NCBI GenBank assembly: GCA_035647435.1
Contig: DASRNM010000028.1
Span: forward strand, 1 to 5,474
Source of the DNA: JAAZFZ01 sp035647435
Lineage (GTDB): Bacteria; Bacillota; Clostridia; Oscillospirales; Acutalibacteraceae
Length of the DNA stretch: 5,474 nucleotides
Direction: 5' to 3'
Positions 1 to 5,474 of this stretch are shown here, piece after piece. Position 1 is the stretch's first letter; every line of letters starts with the position of its first letter. Under the pieces are notes generated by a model, which saw only the letters and a program-made list of their open reading frames with translations, made no database searches and was not told the origin of the DNA. Both the position numbers and the translations under genes were made by a program.

Positions 1-99
1 ATATAAAGTATTATAATTAATAATAATGCTATTTTTCGTAGCTTTATTGTAACAATAATTAAAATCATTTTATCATGTTTTTTAAAAAAAGCAATATGT

Positions 100-128
100 T
101 TGATTTTTTCATTCTTTTGTAGTATAAT
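100..128 (+). promoter_or_regulatory. Sigma-A-type promoter of coaX
   Basis: TTGATT at 100-105 and TATAAT at 123-128 are separated by exactly 17 bp. This is a perfect -10 and a 4/6 match to the -35 consensus TTGACA. Transcription would start near 135, leaving a leader of about 30 nt that carries the GGAGG ribosome binding site at 153-157. The DNA upstream (1-99) is very AT-rich, which is typical of Firmicutes promoters. I saw no operator or riboswitch in it. Prediction from sequence only. Confidence 0.65.
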
Positions 129-163
129 TTTCAACATTAATTTGTAACTCTTGGAGGCACATT

Positions 164-955
164 ATGCTTTTAACTATTGATATTGGAAATACACATATAA
201 CTTTGGGAGCATTCAAGGGCGATGATATTCAATTTGTGTCCCGTCTTGCCACAGATAGGGAAAGAACTCAGGACCAATATGCAATTGAACTTAATGACAT
301 TTTTTTGTTATACAATATATCTCCCAAAAATTTTCAAGGTGCTGCGATTAGCTCTGTCGTTCCAGAGCTGAGCGCAGAAATAATAAATGCAGTAACAATG
401 CTCATAAGAAAAAAACCTCTTTTATTGACACCAGGCATTAAAACGGGGGTTAATATTCTCACGGACAACCCTGCGCAAGTGGGCGGTGACCTCATTGCGG
501 GCACCGTTGCCGCAAACAACTTATATCCGCTCCCCTGCATCGTAGCAGATTTGGGTACGGCAACTAAAGTTAGCGCAATAGATGAAAATGGTTCATTCTT
601 GGGTTGTGCAATCGCACCCGGCGTTGCTATTTCAGTTGAGGCACTATCCTCAAGAACTTCACAGTTGCCGAGATTCAGCTTTGAAACTCCCCCACGCTCT
701 ATCGGCAAGAACACGATAGAGAGCATGCAGTCCGGCATTGTTTTCGGCACAGCCGCAATGATTGACGGAATCTGTGACAGGTTTGAACAGGAGTTCGGTA
801 AAAAGTTTAAAACTATCGTCGCAACGGGCGGACTTTCAAAAGATATTACTAAAAATTGCAGGCATAAAATTATTTATAACGGCGAACTTTTATTATACGG
901 TTTAAAGGTTATCTATGAAATGAACCTTAAAAAAACCAAGCAAAGCGACAATTAA
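164..955 (+). CDS. coaX: Type III pantothenate kinase (CoaX)
   Basis: CoaX phosphorylates pantothenate with ATP to 4'-phosphopantothenate, the first step of coenzyme A synthesis, in the cytoplasm. The family belongs to the ASKHA superfamily, needs a monovalent cation and is not feedback-inhibited by CoA. The 263-residue length is normal. Visible motifs are the N-terminal phosphate loop DIGNTH (residues 6-11), VGGDLIAG (107-113 region, equivalent to the family's GADR segment), DLGTAT (129-134) in the second phosphate motif, APGVAIS with ALSSRTSQLP (151-169), IGKNTIESMQSG (180-191) and the adenosine-motif-like VATGGLS (219-225). The usual GAD-R is GGD-L here and the usual GTATT is GTATK; I believe related clostridial homologues share such variants. 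GGAGG at 153-157 lies 6 nt before the ATG and fixes the start. The promoter at 100-128 precedes it, and a pantothenate-type transporter gene follows on the same strand. Confidence 0.95.
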   Translation: MLLTIDIGNTHITLGAFKGDDIQFVSRLATDRERTQDQYAIELNDIFLLYNISPKNFQGAAISSVVPELSAEIINAVTMLIRKKPLLLTPGIKTGVNILTDNPAQVGGDLIAGTVAANNLYPLPCIVADLGTATKVSAIDENGSFLGCAIAPGVAISVEALSSRTSQLPRFSFETPPRSIGKNTIESMQSGIVFGTAAMIDGICDRFEQEFGKKFKTIVATGGLSKDITKNCRHKIIYNGELLLYGLKVIYEMNLKKTKQSDN

Positions 956-1107
956 TTGCTAAATTTTGCGTTGCATCCCAAAAAGCATTGCAAAGGCAGA
1001 TGACAAACGATTGATTAAAAATCAGTTTTAGAAGAGTAAATCAATCACTTAGTCAATACTGTTCAATTTGAAATGTTACATAGGGAGCAACAGCAAGGAG
1101 GAATATA
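956..1107 (+). other. coaX-panT intergenic gap with AT-rich inverted repeats
   Basis: This 152-bp gap holds two inverted repeats. GATTGATT (1009-1016) and AATCAATC (1039-1046) form an 8-bp perfect stem around a 22-nt loop, and TTGCA pairs with TGCAA around 971-993. Neither is followed by a T run, so they do not look like intrinsic terminators. I could not find a convincing -35/-10 pair or a riboswitch aptamer I recognise. The simplest reading is read-through from coaX into the transporter gene. The strong AAGGAGG at 1095-1101 belongs to that gene. Confidence 0.35.
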
Positions 1108-1704
1108 ATGTCAAACAAAACAAACACGCAAAAAACATTGATTATGGCGCAAATCGGTGTTTTGTCAGCTCTGATCACGGTAATGACCTTTGTGCCTTAT
1201 GTGGGATACATCAGCTATGGTGGCTTGAGTATCACCCTGCTTCACATCCCTGTGATTATTGGCGCCATCGTTATGGGCCCTAAATGGGGTTCAGTTCTCG
1301 GAGGTGTGTGGGGTGTAACCTGTATTCTTAAGGCTGTTTTAGCACCTCCAACGCCACTTGAAGGCATCATTTTCAGAAACCCTATTATAGCTCTTATCCC
1401 AAGAATTTTGGTTGGTCTTGTTGCAGGGCTTTTGTTCAAATATTTTAACAAGGGCTTGATAAACACTTCAATCTCTTTGGGTTTTACTGCAGCTTTTGCA
1501 ACAGCAGTAAACACAGCTTTAGTTATGGGCGGTATTTATCTATTTTACAGCGAAGAGGTCGGAATAAGCACAATCAGCTTCGGCGGTCTTACAAAATTTA
1601 TTCTTGCTGCCTTTGGTATGAATGCAGTGCTTGAAATTATAATATGCATTATTTTAACTATCCCAATATGCAACGCATTAAGAAAAATCAAAACCAAAGT
1701 ATAG
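1108..1704 (+). CDS. panT: ECF transporter S component, probable pantothenate importer PanT
   Basis: This is a 198-residue, strongly hydrophobic protein with about six membrane helices (roughly residues 13-33, 44-57, 62-79, 96-113, 121-147 and 163-187) and a basic C-terminus. That is the size and layout of the substrate-binding S subunit of energy-coupling-factor vitamin importers. It would capture its vitamin in the membrane and be powered by a shared EcfA-EcfA'-EcfT module, which is not in this window. The first helix carries the small-residue face (AQIGVLSAL, 14-22) that in this family contacts EcfT. The loops include GGLSITLLHIP (38-48), MGPKWGSVLGGVWG (56-69) and FRNP (89-92), a pattern I associate with the PanT-like branch. 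The main support for pantothenate is position, directly downstream of coaX. AAGGAGG at 1095-1101, 6 nt before the ATG, fixes the start. The family call is solid; the substrate is inference, and another vitamin is possible. Confidence 0.8.
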   Translation: MSNKTNTQKTLIMAQIGVLSALITVMTFVPYVGYISYGGLSITLLHIPVIIGAIVMGPKWGSVLGGVWGVTCILKAVLAPPTPLEGIIFRNPIIALIPRILVGLVAGLLFKYFNKGLINTSISLGFTAAFATAVNTALVMGGIYLFYSEEVGISTISFGGLTKFILAAFGMNAVLEIIICIILTIPICNALRKIKTKV

Positions 1705-1718
1705 CTATTTGATAGCAT

Positions 1719-1732
1719 CAAACAAATGTTTG
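1719..1732 (+). promoter_or_regulatory. LexA-box-like operator 1, over the lexA -35
   Basis: CAAACAAATGTTTG has perfect 5-bp inverted half-sites (CAAAC/GTTTG) around a 4-bp centre. This is the layout of the Gram-positive SOS box CGAAC-N4-GTTCG with the second base of each half-site changed. It overlaps the first bases of the predicted -35 (1730-1735), so a bound repressor would block RNA polymerase. Read on the opposite strand it matches operator 2 at 10 of 14 positions. Confidence 0.6.
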
Positions 1733-1758
1733 CCATGTGCGAACATTTGTGCTATAAT
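1730..1758 (+). promoter_or_regulatory. Sigma-A-type promoter of lexA
   Basis: TTGCCA (1730-1735) and TATAAT (1753-1758) are spaced by 17 bp: a perfect -10 and a 4/6 -35. Transcription would start near 1765, giving a leader of about 22 nt. The promoter begins only 25 bp after the transporter stop codon, so lexA has its own start signal even if some read-through occurs. The two LexA-box-like sites overlap it. Confidence 0.75.
1740..1753 (+). promoter_or_regulatory. LexA-box-like operator 2, within the promoter spacer
   Basis: CGAACATTTGTGCT keeps the left half-site CGAAC and the 4-bp AT-rich centre of the Gram-positive SOS box, but its right half-site (GTGCT) deviates from GTTCG. It lies between the -35 and -10 of the lexA promoter. 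Its centre is 21 bp from that of operator 1, two helical turns, so both would be on the same face of the DNA. This fits repressor autoregulation. Confidence 0.65.
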
Positions 1759-1770
1759 GTACAAAAGTTT

Positions 1771-1777
1771 GGGGAGG
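1771..1777 (+). promoter_or_regulatory. Ribosome binding site deciding the lexA start
   Basis: GGGGAGG ends 9 nt before the ATG at 1787. The open frame extends upstream to an ATG at 1709, but that lies before the promoter and lacks a binding site. The site at 1771-1777 selects 1787. Confidence 0.85.
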
Positions 1778-1786
1778 AATATACGC

Positions 1787-2377
1787 ATGAAAGATATAAG
1801 CGAAACTCAAAAACGTATTTATGAATATTTGATTGAAAAAAGCCAAGGCGGAATCCCACCCTCTGTGCGTGAAATTGGTGCGGCCGTCGGTCTTCGTTCA
1901 ACCTCTTCTGTTCAGTCTAACCTTGACGCCCTTGAGGATGCTGGTTATATTGAACGTGACCCTATGCTAAAGCGTTCAATTCGTGTTCTCGGTCACAATG
2001 AGAATGTTACAAGCGTACCATTATTGGGCACCGTAACTGCGGGAATGCCTATCTTGGCGGTTGAACAAATAGAAGGCTACCTACCTTATTCCGGTCCCAT
2101 TTCAAGAGACAAAACCATATTTGCCCTTCGAATCAAAGGTGACAGCATGATCGATGCAGGGATTCATGATGACGACATTGTTTTTGTTGAAAAAACGCCA
2201 GTTGCGTCAAACGGCCAGATTATTGTTGCCCTCTTAGAAGATGAAGCCACTGTAAAACGGTTCTACAAAGAAAACGGTCATTTCAGACTTCAACCCGAAA
2301 ATGATACTTATGAGCCTATAATTTGTAATGAGCTTATTATTTTAGGCAAAGTTGTCGGTCTTGTCAGGTATTATTAA
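1787..2377 (+). CDS. lexA: LexA repressor, self-cleaving SOS regulator
   Basis: LexA is the dimeric transcriptional repressor of the DNA-damage (SOS) response. RecA filaments on single-stranded DNA trigger its self-cleavage. From the ATG at 1787 the protein has 196 residues, normal for the family. Residues 1-66 form the winged-helix DNA-binding domain, with PPSVREIGAAVGLRSTSSVQ (24-43) as the helix-turn-helix and wing LKRSIRVL (61-68). The C-terminal S24 peptidase domain has the scissile Ala85-Gly86 in TVTAGMP, the nucleophile Ser120 in KGDSM and the general base Lys157 in EATVKRFY. The spacing matches E. coli A84/G85, S119 and K156, so it should be cleavable. It has its own promoter with two LexA-box-like sites, implying negative autoregulation. 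It stands alone, facing the murL operon, and ends at a strong hairpin terminator. Confidence 0.97.
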   Translation: MKDISETQKRIYEYLIEKSQGGIPPSVREIGAAVGLRSTSSVQSNLDALEDAGYIERDPMLKRSIRVLGHNENVTSVPLLGTVTAGMPILAVEQIEGYLPYSGPISRDKTIFALRIKGDSMIDAGIHDDDIVFVEKTPVASNGQIIVALLEDEATVKRFYKENGHFRLQPENDTYEPIICNELIILGKVVGLVRYY

Positions 2378-2397
2378 ATAATTCAATAAAACACATT

Positions 2398-2443
2398 TCC
2401 GCTGAGCAATCTGTTCAACACAGAAAACTCAGCGGATTTTTTT
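2398..2443 (+). terminator. Intrinsic terminator of lexA, possibly bidirectional
   Basis: TCCGCTGAG (2398-2406) and CTCAGCGGA (2428-2436) form a perfect 9-bp stem. The 21-nt loop holds a second small stem (CTGT/ACAG). Seven T follow on the + strand (2437-2443). It starts 20 nt after the lexA stop and lies between two convergent genes. On the - strand the same stem is followed by AAATGTGTTTTATT, a weaker U tract, so it may also stop the operon arriving from the right. Confidence 0.9.
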
Positions 2444-2449
2444 ATAATA

Positions 2450-2959
2450 TTATTCACTTAAATATAAATTGAGCTTTTTTAAACTTTCATCACTTAATTT
2501 TAAATAATCCCCTGGTGCGTTTTTTGTCTGTTCAATAATAAACCTCAAAGACCATCTATCTGAATAGGATTTCGCATTGTCGTCACGAAAAGGATTATTA
2601 CTCAACAGTTTTAGCACCTGCTCTAAAAGTTCAACATCATTTGACCTCACAATTCTTTTGAGAACAAAGACAATGCTGTGTTTATAAGTATTTAATGAAC
2701 CAAAAAATGCCGTGCAAATTATACTATTGTTTTTTATGACATCAACAAGCCTTGATTTGTTCTTCTTGTCAAGCAGAAAAGTGCAGATACATCTTGCATA
2801 TGCCGAAGACACTCCCCTGCTGTGCAACATTTTATCTTTATTGTTCAAAATCAACTCAACACAAAAATTTTCTGCCTTTTGCAAATCTTGAGCTAAGAGG
2901 TTTTGTATATGAGCCTTTATTTCACTCTCGTTTGCCAATATGTCAGTGCAAGCATTCAT
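2450..2959 (-). CDS. Uncharacterised helical protein coupled to MurD2
   Basis: I do not recognise this 169-residue protein. It has no signal peptide or membrane helix, so it should be cytoplasmic. It is rich in Leu, Lys, Asn and Ser, and most of it reads as amphipathic helices of 15-20 residues (about 12-38, 52-63, 68-78, 92-104, 108-120, 134-145 and 156-167). This repeat-like helical layout resembles HEAT/ARM-type scaffolds, but that is only an impression. Cysteines are at 4, 33, 57, 59 and 82, without a metal-site pattern. Its ATG overlaps the murD2 stop as ATGA (2956-2959), and AAGGG (minus strand, 2969-2973) lies 9 nt upstream, so it is probably translated by coupling and is the last gene of the murL-murD2 operon. 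The context suggests a link to peptidoglycan precursor synthesis; function is unknown. The tight packing argues that it is a real gene. Confidence 0.8.
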   Translation of the reverse strand: MNACTDILANESEIKAHIQNLLAQDLQKAENFCVELILNNKDKMLHSRGVSSAYARCICTFLLDKKNKSRLVDVIKNNSIICTAFFGSLNTYKHSIVFVLKRIVRSNDVELLEQVLKLLSNNPFRDDNAKSYSDRWSLRFIIEQTKNAPGDYLKLSDESLKKLNLYLSE

Positions 2960-4257
2960 AATTTAAAACCCTTGACAAGCGAAGTGTAGTGAGCGCCCTT
3001 TTCTTCAAAATCTCTATATTTATTATAGCTTGCCGCCGCAGGTGACAAAATGCAGCTTCTCCCCTTTTCAGTAACCTCAAATGCTTTTTCAACTGCACGC
3101 TCCATTGTGTCGACACAGATAATTTTCTTGTCGGTGCCGAGTTTAAGCATCCCCTCACCGATTCTGTGCCCCGTTTCGGGCAAACAAATAATATTCAAAA
3201 CCTTTGTTTTATTAAGTTGTTGTTCAAATTCTGAGTAATCGAGCCCTCTATCCATACCGCCTAAAATAAGGGTGTCAGTATCATCAAGGGCATCAAGAGC
3301 GCACAAAACTGCGTGCGGAATTGTTGCAATGCAATCATTATAAAATTTTATACCTTTGTATGTGCCAATAGGCTCCATACGGTGCGGTATCCCTTTAAAC
3401 TCCCGTACAGCTTTTATTATATTGCTTTGATCTAAACCCATACATCGTGCAACAGTGGCAGCAAAAAACACGTCCTGTTTATTGTGTTCGCCTTTGAGCC
3501 TTTCATTTATGCCCACTAACTCTTTTAAAAACAAATCTTTTTCATCGTCATTGATACCGACTCTTAGCACTTTAGAATTAATTTTTATATTATGTTTTTC
3601 TATTTCGAAATCTTTGTTGCATATAAAATAATCGTTTTCACTTTGGAATCTAACTATGTTTAGTTTTGCGTTTACATACCCTTCAAACCCATTGTAATGG
3701 TCGAGGTGCTCCTCGTATATGTTTGTCAGCACAGCGATATTTGCAGATGCGTGTGTGAATTCAAGCTGGTGTGATGATATTTCAATAACGGCAATTTTGC
3801 CCTCAATTTCAGGCAAGCAATCAAAAACAGGCACGCCCATATTACCTATAAGACATGCTTGAACGCCTGCAGTACAGAGCATTTTATAAATCAGAGTTGA
3901 TGTTGTTGTTTTACCCTTTGTGCCGGTTGTTCCAATTTTAAAACAGGGTGCATATCTTAAAAACAAGTCAGTTTGACAGGTAACCTCGACACCCTTTGGG
4001 ACAGTTACATTTTTAAATGATATTCCGGGGGATTTCAAAACAACATCGTACCCCTCAAGTGAATCAAGGTATTTTTCACCGCATATGAGTGTCACATTCG
4101 GGTCTCCACCAACAGATACCTGATTCAAATCAGCAACCGCCAGGTGCATTTCGGGGTAAAAAAAGCGAATATATTTATAGCTTGAACGCCCCTCACGGCC
4201 AAAACCGAGAATCATAACCTTCTTATCTTTAAGGTAATCAATCACACTCTGATACAT
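2956..4257 (-). CDS. murD2: MurD-family ligase, probable UDP-MurNAc-L-Ala--L-Glu ligase (MurD2)
   Basis: This cytoplasmic ATP-dependent ligase adds glutamate to UDP-MurNAc-L-Ala. MurD2 members use L-Glu, and the partner MurL then epimerises it. From the chosen start it has 433 residues. An N-terminal Rossmann-like domain begins KVMILGFGREGRSS (13-26). The central ATPase domain has the P-loop GTTGTKGKTTT (109-119), magnesium-binding Glu159 in IEISSHQLE, His184 in NIYEEHLDHY and the usually carbamylated Lys198 in NAKLN. The C-terminal domain has PHRME (291-295), YNDCIATIP (306-314), GGMDRG (333-338) and SPAAAS (405-410). Canonical MurD has GTNGKT, NDSKATN and an ASxDxF-type segment; this protein has GTKGKT, NDCIATI and ASYNKY, so the region contacting D-Glu in E. 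coli MurD differs. ATG 4257 is chosen because GAGGAG lies 10 nt upstream. It overlaps murL by 20 bp. Ligase family is certain; L-Glu specificity is inferred from the MurL neighbour and these substitutions. Confidence 0.9.
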   Translation of the reverse strand: MYQSVIDYLKDKKVMILGFGREGRSSYKYIRFFYPEMHLAVADLNQVSVGGDPNVTLICGEKYLDSLEGYDVVLKSPGISFKNVTVPKGVEVTCQTDLFLRYAPCFKIGTTGTKGKTTTSTLIYKMLCTAGVQACLIGNMGVPVFDCLPEIEGKIAVIEISSHQLEFTHASANIAVLTNIYEEHLDHYNGFEGYVNAKLNIVRFQSENDYFICNKDFEIEKHNIKINSKVLRVGINDDEKDLFLKELVGINERLKGEHNKQDVFFAATVARCMGLDQSNIIKAVREFKGIPHRMEPIGTYKGIKFYNDCIATIPHAVLCALDALDDTDTLILGGMDRGLDYSEFEQQLNKTKVLNIICLPETGHRIGEGMLKLGTDKKIICVDTMERAVEKAFEVTEKGRSCILSPAAASYNKYRDFEEKGAHYTSLVKGFKL

Positions 4258-5474
4258 ATCTATACATCTCCTCAACAAACTCCGAAAACTCCTTCGGTAT
4301 GTTGTTTTCATCATTAAACTCGCTAAAGATCCTGTTGCAATCAATTTCTTCTTTTTTATTCTTAATATAATACTCTAATAATATTGGAAGCTCTTCTGCT
4401 TGCGATTCATATTTTTTAATCGCTAAATCTAACGCACAACAAACCTCTTCAACCGTACCTATACATTCAAACGGTTTTACATCTGAAAAGCCTGCAAGCG
4501 CTCGAAAATCATCAATCAAATCTTTGTCGTCAAGCATATCGACTGAAAATATATCTTTAAGCTCTTTTGTTTGGATAAACGGGGAAAGAATAATATATAC
4601 AAAAAGACACTTAGCACAATGACCACACCAAATATTTTCTTTACTTCCAACATTGCAGCTTTTAAAAACGCTGTGATAATCCTTGAGCATGGCAAACTGC
4701 TTTGCAATCTGAAGCTCGTTAAATGGGCGTAAAACACTGAAATAATGTATAGGCAACCCGAATTTCTCGGCCGTATATTTTTTAAAATCGTTTTCAAATT
4801 CATAAGACTTTGAATATTGATGATTTACATTTGTTCCTTGAATATTAGCATCATTCGCGCTTGCCTCATTTGAGAGAATTATGTTGTCCGCACCAGTAAT
4901 ATATGCACAATAAAGGCTTAAAAATGCAACTATAGCCGAAAATGGAGTATGACCGTTTAAAAACCCTTGTGAGTTGAGTTTCATTAGCTGTTGGTCAATT
5001 GTTCTGTAAGTTTTTATTATGTTTTCGTCCCCAAGCCCGGCAACACTTGCACACTCTGTTCTTGCAAGTTGGTCATTTATAGTAAACCCTTTTGTTTTCG
5101 ATTTTAAGCTTTGGAGCATTTCTAAAGTCACAACTGAATCTTTACCCCCGCCGATTGGGACAATGTTGAGGTCTGCACTTTCAAATTGTAAATCGCTTTC
5201 ATTCTGTGTCAGTTTATAATCAACACTAAAATTTACAAAACTTTCAATATCGGTGTTAATTTTGTTTTGATAAAACATTTCTGAAAGACCATTGAACCAA
5301 AGTTTTTTCCACCATAGTATGTCATTTTCACTTAAATAGCCACACTTAATAACAACATTCTCAGGGCATGCACATTTCCAATAGCTCACCGCTTCAACCA
5401 TGCCTAAAGAAAAAATTATATTCTTTGCAATTTCGGAGTCATAACAATTTAACAAATTCAAATTATCAGTAACT
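4238..5474 (-). CDS. murL: UDP-MurNAc-L-Ala-L-Glu epimerase MurL, 5' end outside window
   Basis: MurL uses ATP, releasing AMP and PPi, to invert the terminal L-Glu of UDP-MurNAc-L-Ala-L-Glu to D-Glu in the cytoplasm. Numbering from a TTG at 5461, 407 residues are visible. Motifs are LGMVEAVSYWKCAC (19-32), ILWWKKLWFNGLSEMFYQN (48-66), the PP-loop-like VPIGGGKDSVV (101-111), LSNEAS (196-201), NVNHQYSKSYEFE (211-223) and a cysteine cluster NIWCGHCAKCLF (276-287; C279, C282, C285). These match my recollection of the MurL family. The frame is open from the TTG to the window edge with no stop. The TTG has no ribosome binding site in view, and MurL proteins are, from memory, about 450 residues long. 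The gene is therefore probably cut by the edge, with some 40-50 N-terminal residues missing. It leads the operon and its stop lies 20 bp inside murD2, indicating translational coupling. No frameshift is seen. Confidence 0.88.
   Translation of the reverse strand, partial: VTDNLNLLNCYDSEIAKNIIFSLGMVEAVSYWKCACPENVVIKCGYLSENDILWWKKLWFNGLSEMFYQNKINTDIESFVNFSVDYKLTQNESDLQFESADLNIVPIGGGKDSVVTLEMLQSLKSKTKGFTINDQLARTECASVAGLGDENIIKTYRTIDQQLMKLNSQGFLNGHTPFSAIVAFLSLYCAYITGADNIILSNEASANDANIQGTNVNHQYSKSYEFENDFKKYTAEKFGLPIHYFSVLRPFNELQIAKQFAMLKDYHSVFKSCNVGSKENIWCGHCAKCLFVYIILSPFIQTKELKDIFSVDMLDDKDLIDDFRALAGFSDVKPFECIGTVEEVCCALDLAIKKYESQAEELPILLEYYIKNKKEEIDCNRIFSEFNDENNIPKEFSEFVEEMYRYVSECD
4268..4273 (-). 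promoter_or_regulatory. Ribosome binding site deciding the murD2 start
   Basis: GAGGAG on the - strand lies inside the end of murL, 10 nt before the ATG at 4257. The frame stays open to an ATG at 4344, but the extra 29 residues precede the expected N-terminal Rossmann-like domain and overlap murL deeply. The internal site therefore selects 4257. Confidence 0.8.

Noticed and set aside
29..50. Possible small hairpin (GCTA/TAGC) followed by TTTATT, as a terminator of an upstream gene
   Set aside because: Only four base pairs and AT-rich; too weak to call in such AT-rich DNA.
334..750. Antisense open frame of 138 codons inside coaX
   Set aside because: It lies wholly opposite a clear kinase gene, has no recognisable family features and is explained as a shadow of coaX codon use.
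1011..1080. Possible separate promoter for the transporter gene
   Set aside because: TTGATT at 1011-1016 has no acceptable -10 at 16-18 bp, and other TTG-containing hexamers in the gap also lack a partner.
1068..1283. Short + strand open frame overlapping the transporter start
   Set aside because: It is out of frame with the ECF S component, which has the AAGGAGG and family features; the 71-residue product looks like nothing known.
1709..1786. Upstream in-frame extension of lexA from an ATG at 1709
   Set aside because: It would start before the predicted promoter, covers both operator-like sites, lacks a ribosome binding site and adds 26 residues absent from the normal LexA N-terminus.
4258..4344. 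Longer murD2 start at 4344
   Set aside because: The extra 29 residues are basic sequence preceding the expected N-terminal domain and would deepen the overlap with murL; GAGGAG at 4268-4273 supports 4257.
4516..4803. - strand open frame of 95 codons inside murL
   Set aside because: It overlaps conserved MurL motifs in another frame and has no start context of its own.
5459..5461. TTG at 5461 as the true start of murL
   Set aside because: The frame is open to the window edge, no ribosome binding site is visible in the 13 bases available upstream, and the protein appears short at its N-terminus for the family.

Overview
The window looks like chromosomal housekeeping DNA from a low-GC Gram-positive bacterium, probably a Clostridia member of the Oscillospiraceae/Ruminococcaceae type. 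The reasons are the AT-rich intergenic DNA, strong purine-rich ribosome binding sites, a Firmicutes-type LexA operator region, a type III pantothenate kinase and an ECF-type vitamin transporter subunit. I see no mobile elements, tRNA, rRNA or CRISPR.

The left half (about 120-2445) is read on the + strand. A good promoter (TTGATT-17-TATAAT) drives coaX, type III pantothenate kinase. A 152-bp gap follows, then a six-helix ECF transporter S component that is best read as a pantothenate importer (PanT). Together they would import pantothenate and phosphorylate it into the coenzyme A pathway. Next is lexA, the SOS repressor, with its own consensus-like promoter. Two LexA-box-like sites lie over its -35 and in its spacer, centred 21 bp apart. 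A 9-bp perfect hairpin followed by seven T ends lexA.

The right half (2450-5474) is a tightly packed convergent operon on the - strand. Its first gene, cut by the window edge, encodes a MurL-type UDP-MurNAc-L-Ala-L-Glu epimerase with a GGGKDS PP-loop-like motif and a CxxCxxC cluster. It overlaps by 20 bp a MurD-family ligase of the MurD2 (L-Glu-adding) type. That gene in turn overlaps, by ATGA, a 169-residue protein I do not recognise. MurD2 and MurL are the known alternative route to D-Glu in the peptidoglycan stem: L-Glu is added first and then epimerised on the UDP-linked precursor, bypassing MurI glutamate racemase and canonical MurD.

The most interesting content is this pair in a Firmicute-like genome and the translationally coupled third gene of unknown function.
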